From NCBI GenBank assembly GCA_965222935.1, contig CBDCVA010000002.1:2046001-2110000 (forward strand): DNA of 64,000 bases, read 5' to 3'. The first letter of the stretch is position 1; the number at the start of each line of letters is the position of its first letter. Shown one piece after another: positions 8,790 through 18,058 of the stretch. A program made the position numbers and the translations under genes. A model generated the notes under the pieces. The model was not told the origin of the DNA. It made no database searches and was given only the letters and a program-made list of their open reading frames with translations. The DNA is from CBDCVA01 sp965222935 [NCBI: Candidatus Latescibacterota bacterium]. Its GTDB lineage: Bacteria > Latescibacterota > CBDCVA01.

Positions 8790-9818
8790 ATGAAAGCGAA
8801 CGTCTTCGACCAGTACGGCGGACCCGAGGTCCTACGTTACACCGATGCCCCCGATCCGGAGGTCGGCCCGGGGGACGTTCTGGTGCGCGTGCGTGCCTGT
8901 GCGATCAACCACCTTGATCTGTGGGTGCGCCAGGGGCTCCCGCGTACGCCGGGGGTGATGCCGCACATCCTCGGCGCCGATGCGGCGGGTGATGTCGCTT
9001 CCGTGGGGGCCGAGGTGACTGACTTTGCCGTCGGCGACCGCGTTTTCATCGCGCCGGGCATGGGCTGCGGCGTCTGCCGTGTGTGCCGCTCCGGGTCCGA
9101 CAACGCCTGCGCCGAGTACACCATCCTGGGCTTTCAGCCCCAGGGCGGCTATGCGGAGCTCTGTGCGGTCCCTGAGCGCCGCGTCCATCCTATCCCCACG
9201 GGCCTTTCCTTCGAGGGGGCGGCGGCCTTCCCGCTGACGTTCGTGACCGCGTGGCACATGCTGGTCACGCGCGCGAAGGTGCGCCCCGGCGAGCGTGTGC
9301 TGGTTCAGGCTGCGGCGAGCGGCGTGGGCGTCGCGGCGGTACAGATTGCCAAGCTGGCCGGGGCCTGGGTGATCGCCTCGGCGGGGAGCGATGCCAAGCT
9401 CGAAAGGGCGAGAAGACTGGGCGCCGATGTTACCGTGAACTACGAGACCGAGCCTCTCGACGAGCGCGTGCGCGCCCTCACGGGCGGCGAGGGGGTTGAT
9501 ATCGTGATCGACCACACGGGCGCCGCGCTCTGGCCCAAGGCGCTCAGGTGTCTGGCCCGGCGGGGGCGCCTGGTGACCTGCGGGGCGACTTCCGGCGTCG
9601 AGGCGATGACGAATCTGGCTTTGCTCTTCCTCTCCAACCACACGATCATGGGGACGTTCATGGGCACGCAGGCGGACCTGGCGGCTGTCTCACGCCTGGT
9701 GGGCGAGGGGCGGCTCCGGGCCGTCATCGACCGCGAATTTCCTCTATCCGAAGCGGACGAGGCCCACCGCTACGTCGCCGACCGGCGGCAGTTCGGCAAG
9801 GTCCTGCTCCGCCCGTAA
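8790..9818 (+). CDS. Zinc-type medium-chain alcohol dehydrogenase / quinone oxidoreductase
   Basis: A 342-residue MDR enzyme. The N-terminal GroES-like domain has INHLDLWVRQG where true alcohol dehydrogenases place the catalytic cysteine, so it looks like the quinone-oxidoreductase branch. The structural zinc lobe is nevertheless present (GCGVCRVCRSGSDNAC, four cysteines). The nucleotide-binding motif is ASGVGVAAVQIA. NAD(P)H-dependent reduction of an aldehyde, enone or quinone is expected, but the substrate is unknown. It has its own likely promoter upstream and a hairpin downstream, so it is probably monocistronic. Confidence 0.88.
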   Translation: MKANVFDQYGGPEVLRYTDAPDPEVGPGDVLVRVRACAINHLDLWVRQGLPRTPGVMPHILGADAAGDVASVGAEVTDFAVGDRVFIAPGMGCGVCRVCRSGSDNACAEYTILGFQPQGGYAELCAVPERRVHPIPTGLSFEGAAAFPLTFVTAWHMLVTRAKVRPGERVLVQAAASGVGVAAVQIAKLAGAWVIASAGSDAKLERARRLGADVTVNYETEPLDERVRALTGGEGVDIVIDHTGAALWPKALRCLARRGRLVTCGATSGVEAMTNLALLFLSNHTIMGTFMGTQADLAAVSRLVGEGRLRAVIDREFPLSEADEAHRYVADRRQFGKVLLRP

Positions 9819-9843
9819 GCGGCGCCGGGAGGTGGGCTGCCTG

Positions 9844-9859
9844 CGGGACGTGCGTCCCG
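9844..9859 (+). terminator. Possible intrinsic terminator after the 8790 gene
   Basis: A six-base-pair stem, CGGGAC/GTCCCG, around a four-base GTGC loop, followed by GCGTTTC. The U-tract is weak, so this is tentative. The position, 26 bases past the stop codon, is right. Confidence 0.33.
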
Positions 9860-9869
9860 GCGTTTCATG

Positions 9870-10541
9870 TCACGCAGGATTTCGAGTTATAAAATCTCGT
9901 ATGCTGGCAGCGAACAAGCTTACTTGTTCCTTGGTGTATTCGGAATAATTGCCGTGCGCGGCATTGTTTCGTAGCCCGAGCCACGCGGTAATATTTTTTT
10001 GATCAAGCTTGGTGTATGCCCCCTTTTTCTGGAGGTCTGCATTTAGTAGATAAGAGCTTTTAGGCTTTTCATTTGATGTGATCTCAACACTATAGTTATC
10101 GCATAATTTCTTCATGTGAACTTCAAGGGTGCTACCTGCCAACACGGCAGCCGGGTCCTTATATCCATTTTCCAAGAGATGGTCAGCCATTTCCAAGAAA
10201 TCGCCAAAAATATCACCGTGTATTAACTCTTCGAAGGATTTCATATAGTTATTATGAATGTCGTAAAGCAACGCTTTCGCCACACCAATTTGTCCAGCTA
10301 CGTGACCGTATATATGATCTATTTCTTTGCTTATTTCCATGACCTTTCTATAGTATGTAGAACTTGATCCAGTCGCTCTTTCAATTGCCGTAGTACATCG
10401 CGTTTGTAAGTCCGTAATTTGGGTAAGGGTAAACACGTCAGACGCATCAGTATGAGCTGATCGCGAAAGAGCTGATTCATACTCAGTAATGATTGCGCCT
10501 AACTGCTCCTTGAACGTGTCGGTCATTGGCTTGTACTTCAT
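9870..10541 (-). CDS. HEPN-like (DUF4145-type) protein in an AT-rich island
   Basis: A 223-residue mostly helical protein with no signal peptide. The N-terminal half (1-115) is a helical, possibly coiled-coil segment. The C-terminal half carries the AAVLAGSTLEVHMKKLCD helix and then LRNNAAHGNYSEYT, an R-x4-H motif typical of HEPN folds, including ribonuclease toxins and many defence-associated proteins. Base composition is markedly more AT-rich than all neighbours and codon use differs, suggesting horizontal transfer. No nucleotidyltransferase (MNT) partner is visible beside it, so it is not an obvious HEPN-MNT pair. RNase activity is inference from the motif only. Confidence 0.75.
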   Translation of the reverse strand: MKYKPMTDTFKEQLGAIITEYESALSRSAHTDASDVFTLTQITDLQTRCTTAIERATGSSSTYYRKVMEISKEIDHIYGHVAGQIGVAKALLYDIHNNYMKSFEELIHGDIFGDFLEMADHLLENGYKDPAAVLAGSTLEVHMKKLCDNYSVEITSNEKPKSSYLLNADLQKKGAYTKLDQKNITAWLGLRNNAAHGNYSEYTKEQVSLFAASIRDFITRNPA

Positions 10542-10606
10542 TGTATCGAAACATCTCGGGCCGTAGCCCAGCGGTTTGATCTAGCCATCTATAATAATGC
10601 TACTGA

Positions 10607-10699
10607 CATCGCCTCCGCAATGACTTTCCCGACCGGTTCCGCCGCCTCGACAAGATGTCCGTCGGCGAGGTGGGTGCAGCCCGCCGCCTGGAGGCCTAA
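10607..10699 (+). pseudogene. Orphan C-terminal coding tail next to the AT-rich island
   Basis: On the plus strand, a frame opens after a TGA at 10604-10606. It reads RLRNDFPDRFRRLDKMSV, continues through about a dozen more protein-like residues, and stops at TAA 10697-10699. It is GC-rich with normal codon use, unlike the adjoining AT-rich DNA, and has no upstream coding part. It looks like the last 30 codons of a gene whose 5' part was removed when the HEPN-like segment arrived. The parent family is not recognised. Confidence 0.4.
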
Positions 10700-11961
10700 G
10701 TGCCGGAATCCCAGGAGTTCAGGTAGGTTTGCTGTTCGGCGGTCAGGCTGTCGATCTCGACGCCCATCGCTTCGAGCTGGAGGCGCGCGACCTGGCTGTC
10801 GATCTCATGAGGGAGCTGGTACACCTTGGGTTCCAGTTCATCGCGGTGCTTGACGCCCCACTCCATGCCCAGAGCCTGATCGCAGAAGCTGAGCGCCATA
10901 ACGGCCGAGGGATGGCCCTCGGCGCAGGCGAGGTTGACCAGGCGGCCCTCGCCGCAGACGAAGAGCACCTTGCCACCAAAGCCGTACTCGTGGAAGAGCG
11001 GGCGGATCTCGCGGACGTTCTCCCCGGCGATCTTGTGCAGGGCCTCCATGTCCAGTTCGATGTCGAAGTGGCCCGCGTTGGCCAGAATCGCCCCGTCGGG
11101 CATGGCGCGCATGTGGCGTTCGACGATGACGTCGCGGTCACCCGTCGCGGTGATAAAGATGTCGCCCAGAGGCGCGGCGTCGTCCATCTTCATCACCCGG
11201 TGGCCGTCCATCTTCGCCTGTAGCGCCCGAAAAGCGTCCACTTCGGTCACGATCACGTTTGCGCCCATGCCCCCCGCGCGCATGGCGACGCCCTTGCCGC
11301 AGTTGCCGTAGCCCGCGACGACGACGGTCTTGCCGCTCAGCAGGATGTTGGAGGCGCGGATGATGCCGTCGAGCGCCGATTGGCCCGTGCCGTAGTAGTT
11401 GTCCATCAGGTGTTTCGTCAGGCAGTCGTCCACGGCGATCATGGGGTACTGGAGCGCGCCATCCCGCTCCATCGCCAGAAGCCGGATGACGCCTGTCCGC
11501 GTCTCCTCGCAGCCGCAGACGATTTCGGGAATCTGCTCGGTGTGATGGGTGTGAATTTCGCTGACCAGGTCGCAGCCGTCGTCGACCGTGATGTGCGGCC
11601 TGAAGCTCACCACCTCGCGGAGATAGCGGTAGTACTCATCGCGGGATTCGCCCTTGTAACCGTAGACGTTCACGCCGCTATCGGCCAGGGCGGCGGCCGC
11701 GTCATCCTGAGTCGTGAGCGGGTTGCAGCTCGTGATGGCGACCTCGGCCCCGCCTGCGATGAGGGTCTTGACCAGGACGGCGGTCTCCTTGGTGATGTGA
11801 AGCGCCATGCCCACGCGCAGACCCGCCAGGGGCTTCTCTCTGGCGAAGCGCTCGCGCACGCGCAATAGTGCGCCCATCTGCACCTCCGCCCACTCGATGT
11901 TGCGGTAGCCCTGGTCGGCGAGGTTGATGTCCTTGATATCGTGTGAAATAAGCTGAGACAT
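10696..11961 (-). CDS. ahcY: Adenosylhomocysteinase
   Basis: Hydrolyses S-adenosylhomocysteine to adenosine and homocysteine, relieving product inhibition of methyltransferases. The 421-residue length is the short form without the roughly 40-residue insertion of many bacterial and eukaryotic enzymes. The NAD-binding site is VVAGYGNCGKGVA, preceded by the substrate segments DDCLTKHLMDNYYGTGQS and NPLTTQDD. The start ATG has AAAGGAG upstream. It follows metK by 18 bases, so the S-adenosylmethionine cycle genes form one transcription unit here. Confidence 0.95.
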   Translation of the reverse strand: MSQLISHDIKDINLADQGYRNIEWAEVQMGALLRVRERFAREKPLAGLRVGMALHITKETAVLVKTLIAGGAEVAITSCNPLTTQDDAAAALADSGVNVYGYKGESRDEYYRYLREVVSFRPHITVDDGCDLVSEIHTHHTEQIPEIVCGCEETRTGVIRLLAMERDGALQYPMIAVDDCLTKHLMDNYYGTGQSALDGIIRASNILLSGKTVVVAGYGNCGKGVAMRAGGMGANVIVTEVDAFRALQAKMDGHRVMKMDDAAPLGDIFITATGDRDVIVERHMRAMPDGAILANAGHFDIELDMEALHKIAGENVREIRPLFHEYGFGGKVLFVCGEGRLVNLACAEGHPSAVMALSFCDQALGMEWGVKHRDELEPKVYQLPHEIDSQVARLQLEAMGVEIDSLTAEQQTYLNSWDSGT

Positions 11962-11979
11962 GAAGGCTCCTTTCTTGCG

Positions 11980-13161
11980 TTACGCCCTGCTGTCGAATCC
12001 GGCGGCGGCACGCAGTTCGGCGGCGCGGTCGGTCGCTTCCCAGCGAAACTCGGGCTCGGCGCGGCCGAAGTGGCCGAAGGCGGCGGTCTTCCTGTAGATG
12101 GGGCGTTTGAGGTCGAGCGTCTGGACAATCGCCCCGGGCCGCAGGTCGAAGGTCTCTTTGACGAGACGCCGGATCGACGTTTCGTCGAGCTTTCCGGTGC
12201 CGAAGGTGTCCACGTCCACCATGACGGGCTCGGAGATGCCGATGGCGTAGGCGAGCTGGATCTCGACCTCGTCGGCCAGCCCGGCCGCGACGACGTTCTT
12301 GGCGACGTAGCGAGCGCCGTAGTTGGCGCTGCGATCCACCTTCGAGGGGTCCTTCCCGCTGAAGGCGCCGCCTCCGTGGCGGCAGACGCCGCCGTAGGTG
12401 TCCACGATGATCTTGCGTCCCGTCAGACCCGTATCGCCCTCGGGGCCGCCAATCTCGAACGAGCCCGTGGGATTGAACAGGTAGCGGGTCTGACTATCGA
12501 CGAACTCGGGCGGGACCACCTGGGGGATGAGCTGGGCCATGAGGTCATCTTGGATGCGCGCCTGAGTCGTGCCCGGATCATGCTGCGCGGAGACGACGAT
12601 GGTATGAACCCTGCGCGGGACGCGGCCCTCGTATTCGACGGTGACCTGGCACTTGCCGTCGGGACGCAAATAGGGCAGCGCGCCGCTCCGACGCAGTTCG
12701 GCCAGGCGGATCATCATCTTGTGCGCCAGTGAGATCGGGAGCGGCATGAATTCGGGGGTTTCGCTATTGGCGTAACCGAACATCATGCCCTGATCGCCCG
12801 CGCCCTGTCCCTTCTCCGAGGCGGGGTCCACGTCCACGCCGCGCGCGATATCGGGCGATTGCTTGCTGATCGAGGTGTAGACTTTACAAGTATCGGCGCA
12901 GAAGCCGTGGGCGTCGTTGTTGTAGCCGATATTACGGACGGTGTCGCGCAGGACGCGCTCGACATCCACCGTGCCGCGCGCTGTGATCTCCCCCGCAACC
13001 AGCGCCAGCCCCTTGGCGAAGACGGTCTCGCAGGCGACGCGTGCGTCGGGGTCCTCGGCAAGGTAAGCGTCCAGAATGGCGTCGGAGGCCTGATCGGCCA
13101 TCTTATCAGGGTGCCCGATGGCGACGGATTCCGACGTGAACAGGTGCAAGCGCGGCTTCAT
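11980..13161 (-). CDS. metK: S-adenosylmethionine synthetase
   Basis: Makes S-adenosylmethionine from methionine and ATP. The 393-residue sequence opens with [17 protein letters not shown], the expected N-terminal ATP-contact segment, and has the family signatures [12 protein letters not shown] and [24 protein letters not shown] is six to seven bases before the ATG. It lies 53 bases downstream of ptsI and 18 bases upstream of ahcY. The gap above is too short for a SAM riboswitch, so control is probably from the operon promoter. Confidence 0.96.
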   Translation of the reverse strand: MKPRLHLFTSESVAIGHPDKMADQASDAILDAYLAEDPDARVACETVFAKGLALVAGEITARGTVDVERVLRDTVRNIGYNNDAHGFCADTCKVYTSISKQSPDIARGVDVDPASEKGQGAGDQGMMFGYANSETPEFMPLPISLAHKMMIRLAELRRSGALPYLRPDGKCQVTVEYEGRVPRRVHTIVVSAQHDPGTTQARIQDDLMAQLIPQVVPPEFVDSQTRYLFNPTGSFEIGGPEGDTGLTGRKIIVDTYGGVCRHGGGAFSGKDPSKVDRSANYGARYVAKNVVAAGLADEVEIQLAYAIGISEPVMVDVDTFGTGKLDETSIRRLVKETFDLRPGAIVQTLDLKRPIYRKTAAFGHFGRAEPEFRWEATDRAAELRAAAGFDSRA

Positions 13162-13214
13162 GAGAAGCTCCTTTCCGCCTTCAGTGAGCGGTCGGGCGAA
13201 GGACTAAGCGCCCT

Positions 13215-14936
13215 TCAATCATTGGGTTCCATGTCCGCTGTAATGGAGGGAGCCGTGGCGTCGCGGAGGTAGGCCTCCACACGCGTGCGGATCTCGCGCG
13301 CCGTATCCAGGGCGAACACCTCGTCGGTGAGCCGGCGCGCTTCGTCGTAGCGGATGGAGCGGAACAGCCGCTTGATGCGCGGGATCATCTGCGGCGTCAT
13401 GCTGAATTCGTCCAGGCCCATGCCCAAAAGCAGGACCGCGAACCCGAATTGCTCGCACGTCTCACCGCATGTGCTCACGTGCAGCCCGTGAGCCTGGCCG
13501 GTTTCGATGACGTTCCGCACCAGACGCAAGAAGCCCAGATGCATGGGGTCGTAGTAGCGGGCGATGCGCGCGTTATCGCGGTCAACGGCCAACGTGTACT
13601 GGATAAGGTCATTCGTCCCCAGCGAGAGGAAGGCCACTTTTCCCGCCATCCGGTCGATGGTGACGGCCGCGGAGGGCACTTCGACCATGATCCCCACCGG
13701 AAGCTCGGGATCGAAGGGCACGCGGGCGCGTCGGAGCTGGTCTCTGGCACCCTCCAGCAAGGTGAGCGCATCGTTCAACTCCTCCAGTCCGGCGACCATC
13801 GGCAGCATGAGGCGGACGGGTCCGATAGCGCTGGCGCGAAGAATGGCTCGCAGATGCGCGCCGAACAGGTCGGGCTGGTCCAGGCAGAAGCGGATAGCAC
13901 GCCAGCCGAGGAATGGATTCGCCTCGTCGATGTGCTCGGAGCGAAGCGCCTTGTCGCCGCCGACATCGAGCGTACGGATGGTGATCGGCCTGGGCGCCAT
14001 GTCCCGCACGATCCGCGCGAAAGCCTCGAACTGCTCGTCTTCGGAAGGGGGCCGGTCGCCGAGGAGGTGGAGGAACTCGGTGCGGTAGAGTCCGATGCCC
14101 TCGGCACCGTAGTCGAGGGCGAGGGCAATCTCCTCGGGAATCTCGATGTTCGCCAGAAGCCCCACTCGCCTGCCGTCCAGCGTCTCACACGGTAGCTCAC
14201 GCAACTCGCGCAGCTTCTGCTTGGTCGCCGCGTCCTCGGCCTGTCTAATCCGGGTTTGCGCGATGAGCGGCTCATCCGGCTCGCGATAGACCACCCCCGC
14301 GGAGCCGTCCACGATGAGGTGCTCCCCCGGCTCGATGAGCTCGGAGGCGCGTTTGGCTCCCACGACGGCGGGGACATCCAGGGATCGGGCAACGATGGCG
14401 GCGTGGCTGGTGGGACCCCCCAGATCAGTGACGAAGGCGCGGATGCCTATCGACGACAGTTGCGCCGCGTCGGCGGGGCCGAGGGTGCGCGCAACGATGA
14501 TGGCGTTGGCGTCCGCGGGGCGGGGCGCGGGCGGCTCGCGGTTGGCCAACAGGTGAAAGACGCGGCGGCCGACGGCGCGAACCTCGCCCGCCCGCTCGCG
14601 CAGGTAGTCGTCTTTGGCCGCCCGCAGCGCCTTGATCAGGCCGCGCAGTGTGCGGAAGAAGGCGAAATCGGCCGCCACCTGCTCGGTGCGGATGCGGGCG
14701 ATGGTCTGCTCGATAGCGACGGGGTCTTCGAGGATCATCACGTGCGCTTCGAGCACGTGGCGGCCCTCGGCGGCCAGTTCGGTGGCGAGCCTGGCCTGGG
14801 TCTCTTCGAGGTCGTCGCGCGCGCGTTCGATGGCCGCGAGGAAACGTTCGATCTCCGTCTCGACCTCGTCGGGCGCGATAGCGCGCTCTTCGATCCAGAG
14901 GTCCTGAGGATCGTAGATGAAGGCTCGGCCGACCAC
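13215..14936 (-). CDS. ptsI: Phosphoenolpyruvate-protein phosphotransferase (enzyme I of the PTS)
   Basis: Transfers phosphate from PEP to HPr. The active-site histidine lies in GGPTSHAAIVAR. The PEP-binding barrel carries TIRTLDVGGDK, LMLPMV and the catalytic cysteine in HVSTCGE. The GTG at 14934-14936 gives 573 residues. However, the conserved enzyme I N-terminus (GVAGSPGIVVGRA) continues upstream of it, with no ATG, GTG or TTG before an in-frame TGA at 14988-14990. An ATC at 14973-14975, seven bases after AGAGG, is the best-placed true start, adding 13 residues. No EII, HPr kinase or nitrogen-PTS gene is visible. Confidence 0.92.
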   Translation of the reverse strand: MVGRAFIYDPQDLWIEERAIAPDEVETEIERFLAAIERARDDLEETQARLATELAAEGRHVLEAHVMILEDPVAIEQTIARIRTEQVAADFAFFRTLRGLIKALRAAKDDYLRERAGEVRAVGRRVFHLLANREPPAPRPADANAIIVARTLGPADAAQLSSIGIRAFVTDLGGPTSHAAIVARSLDVPAVVGAKRASELIEPGEHLIVDGSAGVVYREPDEPLIAQTRIRQAEDAATKQKLRELRELPCETLDGRRVGLLANIEIPEEIALALDYGAEGIGLYRTEFLHLLGDRPPSEDEQFEAFARIVRDMAPRPITIRTLDVGGDKALRSEHIDEANPFLGWRAIRFCLDQPDLFGAHLRAILRASAIGPVRLMLPMVAGLEELNDALTLLEGARDQLRRARVPFDPELPVGIMVEVPSAAVTIDRMAGKVAFLSLGTNDLIQYTLAVDRDNARIARYYDPMHLGFLRLVRNVIETGQAHGLHVSTCGETCEQFGFAVLLLGMGLDEFSMTPQMIPRIKRLFRSIRYDEARRLTDEVFALDTAREIRTRVEAYLRDATAPSITADMEPND

Positions 14937-15058
14937 GATGCCGGGCGAACCCGCGACGCCTTTGAGCGTATCGATGGACGGACCTCTTCAGGCTTCAGAG
15001 GGTCGAGTGAGCCTGGCCACTGGGGATTTGCCAGGGGCGCCCGCCGGGCCCCGGGAGA

Positions 15059-15334
15059 TCATATCTCGCCGAAATTCTGTGCGACGACCTCGGCGAGCTC
15101 GCGGGCGGCTTCCTGTTCATCGGGCCCTTCGGCACGAATGGAGACGATGCTGCCCTGCTCGGCGGCCAGCATCATCACGCCGATGATGCTTTTGCCGTCC
15201 ACCTCCAGGCCGTCCTTGGCCAGCAAGATGTGCGATTGGTAACGCGACGCTACCTGGACGATCAGGGCGGCCGGTCGTGCGTGCAGGCCGTATTTGTGTT
15301 GGACGCGAGAGCAGGTCTCGACCACGGTCGCCAC
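15059..15334 (-). CDS. ptsH: Phosphocarrier protein HPr
   Basis: A 91-residue PTS phosphocarrier. The phosphorylated histidine is His18 in YGLHARPAA. Ser49 in DGKSIIGVMML matches the regulatory serine phosphorylated by HPr kinase in many bacteria, so kinase control is possible. The start is GTG at 15334, six bases after the valS stop. ptsI follows after 83-124 bases, depending on its start. The gap holds a GC-rich inverted repeat near 15040-15058 that may modulate ptsI expression. With no EII nearby, a regulatory role is as likely as sugar uptake. Confidence 0.93.
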   Translation of the reverse strand: MATVVETCSRVQHKYGLHARPAALIVQVASRYQSHILLAKDGLEVDGKSIIGVMMLAAEQGSIVSIRAEGPDEQEAARELAEVVAQNFGEI

Positions 15335-15340
15335 GCACCT

Positions 15341-17989
15341 TCAAGCGCTCGCCGCAAGCTCGGCGAGGTGCCTGCGCACCTTCTCCAGGGCCTGTCGCCG
15401 GGTCTCGGCCACCCGGCGTTCGCGCTCGACCACGTCGGTCGGCGCGCGTTCCTGGAACTGGGGATTGGCGAGCTTACGTTCGGCGGATTCGAGCGTCCGC
15501 TCCAGCTTGATCTCTTCGCGCCCGAGCCGAGCCCGCTCCGTCTCCACGTCAATCAGCCCTGCCAGGGGCACGTAGACTTCCATCAACTCGACGACCCGAG
15601 AAGCCGCGCCCGGAGGCTTGATCACGTCGGGACGAGCATCGAACGCCTCCAGTCTGGCCAGCCCGCGGACGTAGGCGCTGTGGTCGGTGAGAACCCGCGC
15701 CTCTTCGCCGGAGCACCGCACGAGAGCCTGAGCGTATGCACCGGGGGGGATACGCATCTCCGCGCGGATGTTGCGGATGGCCGTGACGACCTCCTGGAGG
15801 GTCTGCATGGCAGCCAGCGCCCCGGGGTCGTTCGCCGCCGTTTCGGCGTTCGGCCAACGGGCTATCACGATACTGGGAGCGTCCTCGTCTCCGATGTGCG
15901 GTGCGGCGCGCTGCCAGATCTCCTCGGTGAGGAACGGCATGAAGGGGTGCAGGAGCTTCATGCTCGTTGTGAGCACCTCGAGGAGCGTACGCCTCGCGGT
16001 CTGAGCATTGGGCGAGTTCTCGGCAACGCGTGGCTTGGCCAACTCGATGTACCAATCGCAGAAGTCGCGCCGGATGAAGTGATAGACGGTGCGGGCGGCA
16101 TCACCCAGGCGGAAAGCATCGAGGGCGTCGGTAACCTCCCGGATCGTCCGCGTCAAGCGAGCGCGGATCCAGCGGTCGGCCAACTCGCCCTCCGCGTCCT
16201 CGCCCTCCGGATCGAAGCCTTCCGCAGCGCTCAAGACGAAACGCGCGGCGTTCCAAACCTTGTTGGCGAAGTTGCGCCCGGCGTCGAAGGAATCCAGCGA
16301 GAGATACACATCCTGACCCTGGGAGGTGTCGCCGATGGTGGAAAAGCGCAGGCTGTCGGCGCCGACGTCCTCGACGACCTCCATGGGATCGAACCCGTTG
16401 CCGAGGGATTTGGAGAACTTACGGCCCAGCGTATCGCGTACGGTGCCGTGGAGCAGGACGTCGCCGAAGGGCACCCTCCCCATGAACTCGCAGCCGAGCA
16501 TCACCATGCGCGCCACCCACAAGAAGATGATCTCGGGCGCGGTCACCAGGGTGTTCGTCGGGTAGAAGTAGCGCAGTTCGGGTGTGTCGTCGGGCCAGCC
16601 GAAGGTCGAAAAGGGCCAGAGCCCCGACGAAAACCACGTGTCGAGGACGTCCTCATCCTGTCGCAGGCGGGGGCTCTTGCATTGGGTGCAGCGATCGGGC
16701 GGCTCGACGGCGACGATCACCTCGCCGCATTCGTCGCAGTACCAGATCGGGATGCGGTGGCCCCACCAGAGCTGGCGCGACAGACACCAGGGGCGGATGT
16801 TCTCGAGCCACTGAAGGTAGACCTTTGTCCACCGCTCGGGATGGAAGCGTAGGGTTCCCTCGCCCACGGCAGCGATGGCCGGCCCCGCGAGCGATTTCTG
16901 ATCGCAGAACCACTGCTCGGAGAGGTAGGGCTCGACGATGGTCTTGCAGCGATCGCAGTGGCCCACGGTGTGCTGGTGCGGCTCGATTCTTTCGAGAAGG
17001 CCGTCGGCGCGCAGCCGTGCGACAAGCTTCTCTCGCGCCTCGAAACGGTCCAAGCTGGCGTAGTCGGGGCCGGCGTTCTCATTCATGCGGCCCATCTCGT
17101 CCATGACGAGGACGGGTTCAAGCTTGCACCGCTCTCCGATCTCGAAGTCGTTCGGGTCGTGGGCGGGGGTGACCTTGACGGCACCGGTGCCGAACTCGGG
17201 GTCCACGAACGCGTCTGTGATGACTGGGATGCGGCGGCCGAGGACCGGCAGGATGGCCGTACGACCGACCAGGGACTGATGGCGCTCATCGGCGGGGTTC
17301 ACCGCCACGGCGACGTCGCCCAGGATGGTCTCGGGCCTCGTTGTAGCGACGGCGATGTGGCCGCCGCCTTCAAGGGGGTAGCGCACGTACCAGAGCGAGC
17401 CCTCGTGCTCCCTGTGGACGACTTCCTCGTCGGAGAGGCCGGTCGTGCAGCGAGGGCACCAATTGACGATGCGGTTGCCGCGGTATATGAGCCCTTTCCG
17501 GTACAGGCGGACGAAAGCCTCCAGGACTGCGCGGCTGAGGCCGGGGTCCATCGTGTAGCGCTCGCGAGCCCAGTCGCACGAGCAGCCGATCCCTCTGAGC
17601 TGCCCGATGATGCGGCTGCCGTGCTTTTCCTTCCAGGCTTGAGCCTCGGCGACGAAGGCATCGCGGCCCAGGTCGTGGCGCGTCAGGCCCCGCCCGGCCA
17701 GCTCGCGCTCGACGACGTTCTGGGTGGCGATGCCCGCATGGTCGACCCCAGGCAGCCACTCGGCCTCGAAGCCCTGCATACGCCGCCAGCGGATGATGAC
17801 ATCCTGGATGGTGCTGTTCAGCCCTTGTCCCATGTGCAGAGCGGCGGTAACGTTTGGGGGCGGGATGACGATGGTATACGGCTTGCGCTCGGAGTCGGGT
17901 TCGGCGTGGAAGTAATCCGCCGCCTCCCACACACGCGTCCAGTGGGCCTCCACGGGTGCCGGATCGTACCGTTTCGCCATCGCCTGCAT
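15341..17989 (-). CDS. valS: Valyl-tRNA synthetase
   Basis: An 882-residue class I aminoacyl-tRNA synthetase. The ATP-binding HIGH element appears as ALHMGQGLN after PPPNVT, the editing domain spans roughly residues 200-350, the KMSKS element is GRKFSKSLGNG, and the C-terminal coiled coil (about 815-880) includes LGREEIKLERTLESAERKL. WWGHRIPIWYC is the catalytic-core signature. Zinc-type CxxC pairs (CDEC, CTQC) sit before the KMSKS loop. The start may be Met1 or Met4. It heads the operon valS-ptsH-ptsI-metK-ahcY. Confidence 0.95.
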   Translation of the reverse strand: MQAMAKRYDPAPVEAHWTRVWEAADYFHAEPDSERKPYTIVIPPPNVTAALHMGQGLNSTIQDVIIRWRRMQGFEAEWLPGVDHAGIATQNVVERELAGRGLTRHDLGRDAFVAEAQAWKEKHGSRIIGQLRGIGCSCDWARERYTMDPGLSRAVLEAFVRLYRKGLIYRGNRIVNWCPRCTTGLSDEEVVHREHEGSLWYVRYPLEGGGHIAVATTRPETILGDVAVAVNPADERHQSLVGRTAILPVLGRRIPVITDAFVDPEFGTGAVKVTPAHDPNDFEIGERCKLEPVLVMDEMGRMNENAGPDYASLDRFEAREKLVARLRADGLLERIEPHQHTVGHCDRCKTIVEPYLSEQWFCDQKSLAGPAIAAVGEGTLRFHPERWTKVYLQWLENIRPWCLSRQLWWGHRIPIWYCDECGEVIVAVEPPDRCTQCKSPRLRQDEDVLDTWFSSGLWPFSTFGWPDDTPELRYFYPTNTLVTAPEIIFLWVARMVMLGCEFMGRVPFGDVLLHGTVRDTLGRKFSKSLGNGFDPMEVVEDVGADSLRFSTIGDTSQGQDVYLSLDSFDAGRNFANKVWNAARFVLSAAEGFDPEGEDAEGELADRWIRARLTRTIREVTDALDAFRLGDAARTVYHFIRRDFCDWYIELAKPRVAENSPNAQTARRTLLEVLTTSMKLLHPFMPFLTEEIWQRAAPHIGDEDAPSIVIARWPNAETAANDPGALAAMQTLQEVVTAIRNIRAEMRIPPGAYAQALVRCSGEEARVLTDHSAYVRGLARLEAFDARPDVIKPPGAASRVVELMEVYVPLAGLIDVETERARLGREEIKLERTLESAERKLANPQFQERAPTDVVERERRVAETRRQALEKVRRHLAELAASA

Positions 17990-18058
17990 GGTGAACGTCC
18001 GGAGTTACGAAATCGCCTATAGGTCCTGACTGGGGGCAGGAATCGAGCCAAGTATTTG

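Noticed and set aside
13162-13214. SAM riboswitch before metK
   Set aside because: The gap to ptsI is only 53 bases, too short for a SAM aptamer plus expression platform, and metK is internal to an operon.
15230-16852. 540-codon plus-strand frame opposite valS
   Set aside because: Antisense to a valyl-tRNA synthetase with all motifs; no protein-family signal.
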